From: Candidatus Kapaibacterium sp.
GTDB lineage: Bacteria; Bacteroidota; Ignavibacteria; Kapaibacteriales; UBA2268
DNA length: 23,777 nt
Assembly: GCA_027858275.1 (NCBI GenBank)
Contig: JAQIDA010000024.1
Location: 1-23,777, forward strand
Direction of reading: 5' to 3'
Part shown: in pieces, positions 1-6,427 of the stretch
Position numbering within the stretch: the stretch's first letter is position 1
Layout: each line of letters begins with the position of its first letter
Notes under the pieces: model-generated
Databases searched by the model: none
Seen by the model: only the letters and a program-made list of their open reading frames with translations
What the model was told of the DNA's origin: nothing
Program-made: the position numbers and the translations under genes

Positions 1-462
1 GCTCCTGCCTGTTTCGGCGAAACAATCATAATTATCGAGAACGATTTTATCTTGAATTCTAAATGTCTGGACGCGCTTGCCGGCTTTTTGATGCTCATTT
101 TCGGAGAAAATCAAGCTGACAGCGTAAGTGCCGTTTTCCAGATCAAATTTATATTCATCAAAATTATACTGAGAGCGAGTGAATATGGAGACACCCAAAT
201 TGTCCTTGCCGCCGACAATAAAATAGGGATTAGGATCAGTATATACTTCGCCGCCGGCAATATAGCCATAACCGCTGCTCTGAGAATAGGGATGATCCGG
301 CAAATAAGCAAAACCGTCCTCGCCGTCCACTTGAATATCAGTTCCGCAGTTCACGGCAATTTTGTTCACAGCTGCAAGTTTGTTCTCTTTTGAATCTGTT
401 TGAGCTGCAGATACGCTTATCGACAGAAAAATAAAAATCAAGCTCAAGGATAGTAATTTCAA
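1..462 (-). CDS. Secreted malectin-like domain protein (N-terminal part, runs off the window)
   Basis: The minus strand stays open from 462 to the window edge, giving 154 codons of the N-terminal part of an exported protein. I place the start at a TTG (462-460). An in-frame TAA lies just upstream, no ATG is available, and AAGGA sits 8 bases before the TTG. The protein opens with a signal peptide (KLLSLSLIFIFLSISVSAA), then a region like a malectin or di-glucose-binding domain: 'KIAVNCG' near residue 32, then 'DGFAYLPD', 'GYIAGGEVY', and 'YKFDLENGTYAVSLIFSENEH', which is typical of malectin beta-strands. Such domains bind carbohydrate and are common in large surface proteins of this phylum. 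The C-terminus lies outside the window, so overall architecture and any sorting signal are unknown. It lies 87 bp downstream of the CotH-type gene on the same strand and may be co-transcribed with it. Confidence 0.7.
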   Translation of the reverse strand, partial: MKLLSLSLIFIFLSISVSAAQTDSKENKLAAVNKIAVNCGTDIQVDGEDGFAYLPDHPYSQSSGYGYIAGGEVYTDPNPYFIVGGKDNLGVSIFTRSQYNFDEYKFDLENGTYAVSLIFSENEHQKAGKRVQTFRIQDKIVLDNYDCFAETGRS

Positions 463-549
463 AATGATTTTCCTTATATCTTAGAATAATATATACATTT
501 TATGGTTTTGCGTGATTCTGACTTCCGAAATCCTTGCCTAAGGTTTTTT

Positions 550-3500
550 CTACTTCTTCACTACAGCTCTCACATAAACCAAACCCTCACTACTAATAAA
601 CCTGCAAAAATATGTGCCGACCGTGAGCCCTGTTCCGTCGAATTCAATATTATGCGTACCTTCAGGCAAAAATCCGGAGTATGCACTTGCAATTTCTCTG
701 CCGAAAACATCATATATAATCAGGCTGACTACTCCGGCTTTTGAATTTGAAATGACAATATTCGTACTGCCGTTAAATGGATTCGGATAGTTAGCAAGAA
801 TAGTTGATCCTGCTGATTCGGCACTAAAATCAACTGATGAATAGCGGCTGTTCGCTCGTCCCGGAGTGCCGTTGTCGTCAGAGGCTTTCCAGTTGTTGTG
901 GTCGGTATTATCTTTGTTAGGATTGATGAGTTCCAGTGTCGGACCGTTCCCGTCCGGCTCAGTTACCCAGGGGTCGACATCATCATAAGTCAGATAATCT
1001 ATTAATAATCCGTTGTTGTCAAACAGTCGAATTAGCTCACCGCTGCCGCTTAGTCCAAAAGTCATATCGCCTATGATATTGAGGACATCGGGAAAAACCG
1101 TGCTAAAATCATTCAAATTCACACAAAGAACCAGATAAGCATCCGCTTCAAGAACAGTGTTTTCCGGGAAAGTAAATTCATGCAGATTATTCTCATCCTT
1201 AAAAACCCATCCGGAAATATCAATATCAATTTCAGAATTATTATAGAATTCCAACCAGTCACCCGGATCGGGAGTATCAGGGCTGTTATAATTAATTTCG
1301 TTTATGACAACAGATCGATTAAGTTTATTATAAGCCAACGCGCCTATATCCGCACGGCTGCCGTCAGGATCATTTTCACTCGTCGGATCGCCGGCATCTA
1401 TGCAATATGATGTCGGAATCAGATTAAAATTGAAAGTGTAGGGATCAATAAATCCCGGATTCTGCTGAATATTCCCCGTCCCCGGGAAAAGAGCTTTGTC
1501 AGAAAGGCAATAGCTCGACTTTAATTCTGATAAGTTATCTACAATGTATAGGTCTTGATAAATCCCGGCAAAGATGTTATTTTTTATTTGAGCGAAAGCG
1601 CCGCCGTATCCGGCATGTTTTTCTCTGAGCCGGATTCCGATATTCGAACCGAAAATGCTGTTGTTTCCAATGGATATATCATGACTGCTTTTCACTTCTA
1701 TTGCTATAACGCAATAAACAATTTCATTACGCCTGATAACAATATCATGTGAAGTGCCTACACCGTCATGACCGACCGAAATGCCTTTGTCTTTCGCTCC
1801 GTAGATTTTGTTGAACTCAACGATTACATTTTCCGAACCGTTGAAATCAAGAGCGTCATCGGCGGAGTTAATGATTGTATTTCCCCTGACAATTGCTTTT
1901 TTACTGCCGGCGATTTCTATAGCGTCAGTGCATCCGCTAACCCTGCAATTTTCTATATAGGGTTCGCTGTTTCCACTGCAAAAAATTCCTTCGCAACTGA
2001 CACTGTTTTCAATTATGCTGTTTGTCAATTCAAATTTTGCTCCGACCGGGCGAATCAAAATATTATGATCGGGAACAGCAGTGTTTATCAATTTAAAATG
2101 ATCGAATTTGACAGTAGGTTTTTCTTGCTGAACAGAACTGCCGTCTATCAAAACAGCAGCGTTATTAATATGCAAATGATTCAATTCTGAGGGTAACGAA
2201 TAATCAATTATTTCAAGGCCTTTCCATTTATCCGTGCCGGGAACAGGTCTCATTTCGACAGGTTCATCCTCACTGCCGTTGACGTTAATAACGCCGTTAA
2301 CAGTCAAAACATAATTGCCGCCGACATCAATGATCACGCCCGGATTTATAGTTAATGTAACATCGGAACTAACGACCACATTACAATTCATTCGATAAGG
2401 AGAGTCTTCTTCGGACAGAGTCAAATCCTGATTTATTTCACAGGGCAAATCGCTGCCGGATTTATATAAAAACTTGTTTGTGGCATTATAGCCGTCAGTG
2501 CGATAGGAACCTGCCATCGCCGCCACTCGCCAAAAATACTGTATCCCGTCGGTCAAATCTTTCCAAACAAAAGATGTGTCTTTAGTTGTATATACTTTGC
2601 GATAATCGCCGCCCATACTCGATGAACGACTTGTTTCGATGATATATTCAATCGTACCGCCTCGCGGGTCACGGGAGCGATTCCAAGAAAGATTCACATC
2701 GCCTGACATAATCTCGGGCAAGGGCTTTACTCTGAATTGGCTCGGGCATTTATTGAATTGATTATTTATCTTGTCATAGAATGTTCTTATATATTCTTTT
2801 TCAATCTCAAGTTGAGCTTCCCACTCCGCCACATCCGCTATTATATCGCTTGTTTCCTCTGCGACGGAAGCACGCAGCACTATTGCCAAACTGTCGATAA
2901 TCGGGAACATATTTTCTTTATTGAAAACTGTTTCTGACAGATGTTTTGCTTTCTTTTTTATATCCTCGAACATTTGAGGGCAAGCGATACTTCTTTCAAG
3001 CATAGGATTGTCATAAGTCACTCCGCCGCTTGAACCAAAATTATAATACTTTTGATAGTGGCTCTGAGTTTTGTCCATATCCCAGGGAAACATCATCCAT
3101 TTGCCGTTGCCTTGAATGTCATGATACATGTAATAATTATGATAGTAAGTGCTGGCGTTGGCGATCAGCATATTCATCGTTAGAGCTGTAACGATTATGT
3201 CATATTCAAAAGTCGATTTGGCGAATGCGTAATATTCATCATCAGGCACGGAATTCAGATCGTCAATCAGTTTTTGAAGGTCTTCCCTATCAGTATTTTC
3301 GTTTGTTTTCTTTTCCCATAAAGTATAGATATCATCGTAAATACTGAGATTAGCACCGTCTTTTGTGGCTTTGTATAAATTGCCTTTTGTATCCAAATCA
3401 CGAGCTTTCAGGAAGTCATCACCTATATTCTCAACCATTAGGTAGAGACCGAAAAATTTGCCGTTTATATAAACTCGGGCATGTTCCGATTCAAAGCAAG

Positions 3501-3879
3501 GCACTCCTGCTTCACGAAACAGTCTCGCTGACATATATTGGTGCATATAACTTTTGTCGGTATACTCAGCGTTAAGATTAATCACATCCCGTCCGTTGGA
3601 AAACGGCTCAGCGTCGAATTTCATTTTAAGTGATTTTTTAGGGTTTTCTCGACTGGAGTCGCCGCGGATTCTCATACGAACATCTGTCCAAGTGGCGTCT
3701 TGAAATTGCAAGCTGACGTTGATGTATATATCTTGGGAATAATTCTTGTAGATATTTTCAAGCTCTGTCTGATCGCAAGTTATATACAACTCTTTTATGA
3801 GGGATTCGGCGTATATATTGCTTGCTGAAAACAAAACAAGCAGAGATAATAACATAATTCGAATATTTTTCAAACTCAT
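550..3879 (-). CDS. CotH kinase family surface protein with FnIII, beta-helix, lamin-tail and T9SS sorting domains
   Basis: This is a 1109-residue secreted multidomain protein. Residues 1-24 form a signal peptide. Residues about 27-370 match the CotH family, an atypical protein-kinase-like fold: 'RIRGDSSR' at 71-78, 'KKSLKMKF' at 81-88, 'ARVYINGKFFGLYLMVENI' near 134-152, and the acidic 'PWDMDKT' at 265-271. Residues about 386-470 look like a fibronectin III domain (SLSW/YFWRV pattern). Residues about 490-850 form a right-handed parallel beta-helix with many N/G turns, closing with 'DGSRADIGALAY'. Residues about 855-1010 are a lamin-tail domain (VINEINYNS...WLEFYN...DISGWVF). The end (about 1025-1109, YPNPFNG at 1031) is a T9SS type A sorting domain, so the protein should cross the outer membrane and be anchored or released. 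CotH proteins phosphorylate spore-coat proteins in Bacillus; the substrate here is unknown. The start is the first ATG before the signal peptide. No Shine-Dalgarno sequence is visible. Confidence 0.88.
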   Translation of the reverse strand: MSLKNIRIMLLSLLVLFSASNIYAESLIKELYITCDQTELENIYKNYSQDIYINVSLQFQDATWTDVRMRIRGDSSRENPKKSLKMKFDAEPFSNGRDVINLNAEYTDKSYMHQYMSARLFREAGVPCFESEHARVYINGKFFGLYLMVENIGDDFLKARDLDTKGNLYKATKDGANLSIYDDIYTLWEKKTNENTDREDLQKLIDDLNSVPDDEYYAFAKSTFEYDIIVTALTMNMLIANASTYYHNYYMYHDIQGNGKWMMFPWDMDKTQSHYQKYYNFGSSGGVTYDNPMLERSIACPQMFEDIKKKAKHLSETVFNKENMFPIIDSLAIVLRASVAEETSDIIADVAEWEAQLEIEKEYIRTFYDKINNQFNKCPSQFRVKPLPEIMSGDVNLSWNRSRDPRGGTIEYIIETSRSSSMGGDYRKVYTTKDTSFVWKDLTDGIQYFWRVAAMAGSYRTDGYNATNKFLYKSGSDLPCEINQDLTLSEEDSPYRMNCNVVVSSDVTLTINPGVIIDVGGNYVLTVNGVINVNGSEDEPVEMRPVPGTDKWKGLEIIDYSLPSELNHLHINNAAVLIDGSSVQQEKPTVKFDHFKLINTAVPDHNILIRPVGAKFELTNSIIENSVSCEGIFCSGNSEPYIENCRVSGCTDAIEIAGSKKAIVRGNTIINSADDALDFNGSENVIVEFNKIYGAKDKGISVGHDGVGTSHDIVIRRNEIVYCVIAIEVKSSHDISIGNNSIFGSNIGIRLREKHAGYGGAFAQIKNNIFAGIYQDLYIVDNLSELKSSYCLSDKALFPGTGNIQQNPGFIDPYTFNFNLIPTSYCIDAGDPTSENDPDGSRADIGALAYNKLNRSVVINEINYNSPDTPDPGDWLEFYNNSEIDIDISGWVFKDENNLHEFTFPENTVLEADAYLVLCVNLNDFSTVFPDVLNIIGDMTFGLSGSGELIRLFDNNGLLIDYLTYDDVDPWVTEPDGNGPTLELINPNKDNTDHNNWKASDDNGTPGRANSRYSSVDFSAESAGSTILANYPNPFNGSTNIVISNSKAGVVSLIIYDVFGREIASAYSGFLPEGTHNIEFDGTGLTVGTYFCRFISSEGLVYVRAVVKK

Positions 3880-4042
3880 GGCAAAATAATTTCATATTAG
3901 TTGAAAATCAAATGAGTTAAATCTGTGTAGAGAACTTTGAGTATACTGACTTGAATAAGAAATATTTATTTGATGAAAGTATATGAATCTTTTATGTAGA
4001 AGATGAAGAAAAAAGATGTTTTTTAGGCCTTTTTTAAGTGTT

Positions 4043-4257
4043 GCCTAACGTTTGACGGTACCCGAAGTTGCCTGTCACAGTTTTTGCCGCCGTTCCGCAA
4101 AAACTGTGACAGACAGCAATTTGGGCGGAGTGGCCGAAGACCGTCCACGTAGCCGGGTACCGTTTGTTGTGCGCTGTGCATTTTTGATCTTTCGGCTAAA
4201 CGCAAAGCGTCAGCGGCTTGCGGCTTTACGCAAGGCTGCTGGACGCTTTTGTTGGGC
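4043..4257 (-). repeat. attC-like palindromic region downstream of the DUF6448 gene
   Basis: This 215-bp non-coding stretch is packed with nested inverted repeats. On the minus strand it opens with GCCCAAC (4257-4251), 20 bases after the DUF6448 stop codon, and closes with GTTAGGC (4049-4043). These fit the integron RYYYAAC and GTTRRRY core-site consensus. Inside are three sets of arms. AAAGCGTC (4204-4211) pairs with GACGCTTT (4242-4249), with inner CTTGCG/CGCAAG. ACGGTACCCG (4055-4064) pairs with CGGGTACCGT (4154-4163). GTCACAGTTTTTGC (4074-4087) pairs perfectly with 4097-4110. The whole is longer than a classical attC (about 60-140 bp), so it may be two sites or a site plus another hairpin element. 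It could also simply be the end of a non-autonomous inverted-repeat element. No integrase gene is present in the window. Confidence 0.5.
4167..4200 (+). repeat. Left copy of a 34-bp inverted repeat flanking the DUF6448 unit
   Basis: Read on the plus strand this starts TTGTGCGC, contains TGCATTTTTG, and ends TCTTTCGGCTAAA. The same sequence occurs on the minus strand at 5056-5023 with only three differences (31 of 34 identical by my alignment). The two copies face each other across the GC-rich DUF6448 gene. After this copy a 50-bp palindrome intervenes before GTTGGGC; after the other copy only TACAT does. Confidence 0.8.
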
Positions 4258-4277
4258 GTAGTCCTCAATACGAGCGA

Positions 4278-4877
4278 TTAGTCGACCCCGTGTTCTGGGC
4301 CTGCCTGAATCGTCTTATATAGGCCATTGATATAGACGATGTATTTGACATAAGCATCAACCCATTGTCGCCCCTTTTTCACGCTTTCGTCCTTGGATTT
4401 CTTGGCTTCCATTGCCTGTTTGAACAACTTCTCGGCTTCCTTTTCCATCTCGGCCGACAGGAGATTCGTCACGGGCTTCAGTTTTCCTGTCTGGAGAGCT
4501 TTGTCTGCTGTGGCAAGGTGCAACGGGTCAGATGCTGCCGGCTTGAGGCCGTCGAAGGGCATACCTTCGGCCGCTCGATGGAGGCGAACGGCGGTCTCTA
4601 CGAAAAAGTATTCGGCCAGTATTTTTGCTTCTCCGCCTTTCTGATAGACGGACAGAGATTGGTCGAACTTTGCGCGAAGTTCCTTTTCCTGATCCGTACC
4701 GATCCAGATGGCCACGAGTTCATACTTGCCCGTCTCTAATGCCTTGCGAGCGTCCACCGCAACAGGACCGCTTTGCCTGTCGCAGTGCGCCCATGCAGTG
4801 CCTGTGCTAAAAAACAACAAAAGAATCAAGCTAACGGAAATAACCGCCACTCTTTGACATACTGTTCTTGTACTCAT
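4278..4877 (-). CDS. DUF6448 family exported protein (HCD at the predicted mature N-terminus)
   Basis: This is a 199-residue exported protein of the kind annotated as DUF6448; its function is not known. I chose the ATG at 4877 because AGGAGA lies 6 bases upstream and a signal peptide follows directly; a longer reading frame to 4943 is open but lacks these. Residues 1-30 are the signal peptide, ending in the signal-peptidase-I motif AWA. The mature protein would begin His-Cys-Asp (HCDRQSGPV), as in the nickel hook of Ni superoxide dismutase, but without that hook's second Cys. The rest looks all-helical, with 'DARKALETG', 'AEYFFVETAVRLHRAAEGMPFDGLKPA' and 'VDAYVKYIVYINGLYKTIQ'. The gene is visibly more GC-rich than its neighbours. 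It is bracketed by core-like heptamers GTTGGGC (5017-5011) and GTTAGGC (4049-4043) and by the 34-bp inverted repeat, all pointing to horizontal acquisition as a cassette-like unit. Confidence 0.75.
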   Translation of the reverse strand: MSTRTVCQRVAVISVSLILLLFFSTGTAWAHCDRQSGPVAVDARKALETGKYELVAIWIGTDQEKELRAKFDQSLSVYQKGGEAKILAEYFFVETAVRLHRAAEGMPFDGLKPAASDPLHLATADKALQTGKLKPVTNLLSAEMEKEAEKLFKQAMEAKKSKDESVKKGRQWVDAYVKYIVYINGLYKTIQAGPEHGVD

Positions 4878-5010
4878 TTCAGATCTCCTTTTTGTCTTGT
4901 CGCCATGTGTGATTGAATGATAGGGCATGCATGTGGCGACCATTGATTGATGCCCAAGTATTGCTATACTTTCTACTCTTTCCTTGATGTACCTCCTTTC
5001 GTATTAGATT

Positions 5011-5017
5011 GCCCAAC
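5011..5017 (-). other. Integron core-site-like heptamer GTTGGGC upstream of the DUF6448 gene
   Basis: On the minus strand GTTGGGC fits the GTTRRRY core-site consensus and marks the 5' edge of the GC-rich unit. Its exact complement GCCCAAC appears just after the gene (4257-4251). In a circularised integron cassette the inverse core and the leading core are complementary, so this pairing is what a cassette would show. A strong AGGAGG lies just inside (4992-4997) with no convincing start codon after it. Confidence 0.4.
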
Positions 5018-5022
5018 ATGTA

Positions 5023-5056
5023 TTTAGCCGAAAGAGCAAAAATGCATTGCGCACAA
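5023..5056 (-). repeat. Right copy of the 34-bp inverted repeat flanking the DUF6448 unit
   Basis: On the minus strand this reads TTGTGCGC, then TGCATTTTTG, then TCTTTCGGCTAAA, and is followed by TACAT and GTTGGGC. It differs from the plus-strand copy at 4167-4200 at three positions. Sequence outside it (from 5057) is AT-rich and shows no further attC-like palindrome. Confidence 0.8.
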
Positions 5057-5127
5057 TATATACATATTTAAGCAACATATAATATAAAAACAACAAAAAT
5101 AAATGACTAATAAGTATTACCCCCGAA

Positions 5128-5225
5128 ATGAAAGAAAAAATTTCAAAAACTCTAACCAAAGGCTTACGAATCGTAATCATACTAAACACGATAGCCTTCG
5201 CCCTTACGATCTATGGAGTCGAGTT
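5128..5225 (+). pseudogene. 5' stub of a small membrane-protein gene, fused to a truncated IS
   Basis: A plus-strand ATG at 5128 begins a protein-like N-terminus: a short basic amphipathic start (MKEKISKTLTKGLR), then a hydrophobic membrane segment (IVIILNTIAFALTIYG). The frame then runs into sequence that, on the other strand, codes for the ISAon1 transposase (from about 5225), so the rest of the gene appears lost. I do not know the family. The pattern resembles the start of small integral membrane proteins in this phylum. The exact junction cannot be fixed by eye. A minus-strand reading frame across the same bases (5004-5189) is probably its shadow. Confidence 0.4.
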
Positions 5226-5935
5226 CGACTATGCTTATACGCTTTTTCGATTATCGGATAACGATCAAAAAGCAGTGTCGCTCTTAGTTTCTGACTATTA
5301 GTCCATTCATTTGGTTTTTTGGCTATAATATATCGACATCTTGCCGGCAGTTGTTTTGCCGTATCACCGTTTATCAGTCTCTCCGCTTTGTGTCGGACGC
5401 CTTTATTCCTACTAAGGTCAATAGCTTGGTTCTCTTTGTCAAGCTCCTCCCAACGATACTTAACTCGTATGTGCTGAAGGGCGTCTATAGCGAGTTTTAC
5501 TACATGAAAGCGATCCGTAACAAGATTGGCGCAAGGGAAAATACGTCGGGCTGCTGCTTCCATATTTGCTGCCATATCAAGTGTGATTTCTTCGACTCCG
5601 CATCTTTTGAATAGTGAGATCTTTTCCAATACTGATATGATATTTTTGGATAATGTTCCTCGAATAGAAGCTACCAGTGTACCTTTCTTGCCGTGTCCGT
5701 CTTTGTTGGTTATAAACGTGTATAACTCTCCTCGAGACAAGGCTAATTCATCTATTCCCAGATTTTTGCCTATGTTTTCAGGAAACAACAAATAATCTTC
5801 CGCATGTTCCTTCTGATCCCATTCCGAATATCCGCTGCTGTGTTTCTTGTAGTGCCGAAGCAACTTAAAGGCACTTACTCGATAATAACTGCTTATATTT
5901 TTAACCGTATCTTCTCGGGTCTCTACCTGTACCTT
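5204..5935 (-). pseudogene. ISAon1 family (ISL3) transposase, C-terminally truncated
   Basis: This encodes the main body of an ISL3-superfamily DDE transposase of the ISAon1 type. Visible signatures are 'SEWDQKEHAEDYLLFPENIGKNLGIDE' (first catalytic Asp region), 'YTFITNKDGHGKKGTLVA', 'EEITLDMAANMEAAARRIFPCANLVTDRFHV' (second Asp region) and 'ALQHIRVKYRWEE'. The frame is open from a TAA at 5938-5936 with no good ATG, and the recognisable start is around 'SSYYRVSAFKLLRHYKKH'. Homology stops at about 'IEKAYKHS', and an unrelated stop follows within a few codons. Roughly the last 100 residues expected for the family, including the third catalytic acidic residue, are missing. It is therefore inactive. 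The N-terminal region is in a separate frame immediately upstream. Confidence 0.85.
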
Positions 5936-6336
5936 TTAAAAAATCTGCCAATTCTTGGGTTAATTTGACGCCTTTAGCTATTAGAGAATAATCGTTGTAA
6001 ATTATCTCGCTTTTGTTTTCTTTGTTCCTCCAGCGTCTTCGTTTAATCCTCAAATACAAGGCCTTTCCACGGAGAGGGAAGAAGCCTTTGTGGACTCATA
6101 TTTTGCACTGTCGTAGCTCTCAGGAAGGATGTTCTTCTCTTCTAAATCATGATATATATCCATATCCTTCCCGGCTTTATCAGGCAGTTCTTCCACTTTA
6201 GTTATTATAAAATGATCAAGTAATTTTGTTGGCAGTATGTACTGAAATAGATCTGTATTCATTGTGATTGCTCAGTTTTTGTGGCTCGTATTTTTATCCT
6301 AATTTAGCCTTTCTCCCCAACTTTTGCAACTGACCC
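5225..6336 (-). mobile_element. Truncated ISAon1-type ISL3 insertion sequence
   Basis: The element holds the N-terminal-region and transposase remnants. Its intact 5' end is probably the minus-strand sequence GGGTCAGTTGCAAAAGTTGG starting at 6336, ahead of the first ORF by about 70 bases; ISL3-family ends commonly start GG. I found no inverted copy of this end on the other side, where the transposase breaks off near 5225, so the 3' end is deleted and the target duplication cannot be checked. The left boundary is approximate. Confidence 0.65.
5901..6262 (-). pseudogene. ISAon1 family transposase N-terminal region, frameshifted
   Basis: ISAon1 elements carry a separate N-terminal-region protein before the transposase. 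Here it begins at ATG 6262 (MNTDLFQYILP...LEEKNILPESYDSAKYES), then leaves the frame near position 6120. Homology resumes in another frame: 'KGFFPLRGKALYLRIKRRRW', then 'YNDYSLIAKGVKLTQELADFLKGTGRDP', to a TAA at 5903-5901. A few residues usually present between 'KGFFP' and 'LRGKA' are missing, so a small out-of-frame deletion is the simplest cause. Together with the truncated transposase it forms one dead element. Confidence 0.75.
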
Positions 6337-6373
6337 TTAAAATTGGATTTATAGATGTTCGAAGATGTAAGCT

Positions 6374-6386
6374 GCCCTTTCAGGGC
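6374..6386 (-). repeat. Small hairpin (GCCCT/AGGGC) after the OmpA-like gene
   Basis: GCCCT and AGGGC pair around a 3-base loop, 42 bases beyond the stop codon of the minus-strand OmpA-like gene. No T-run follows, so it is a weak terminator candidate; it could be a REP-like or IS200-type hairpin. Confidence 0.3.
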
Positions 6387-6427
6387 GCAAGATAATTATT
6401 AGCCGCTATTTTTGATGAAGAAGCAAA

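Noticed and set aside
1768..2190. 140-codon plus-strand frame inside the CotH gene
   Set aside because: Shadow of the minus-strand beta-helix coding sequence; the minus strand has clear domain matches across the whole stretch.
4023..4268. Reading frames on both strands through the palindromic region after the DUF6448 gene
   Set aside because: They cover nested inverted repeats and have no recognisable protein character; open frames on both strands are expected in GC-richer palindromic DNA.
5004..5189. Minus-strand reading frame of 61 codons, hydrophobic
   Set aside because: It spans the cassette edge, the 34-bp repeat and the antisense of the plus-strand membrane-protein stub. Its hydrophobicity is that of the AT-rich DNA, and it has no start context.
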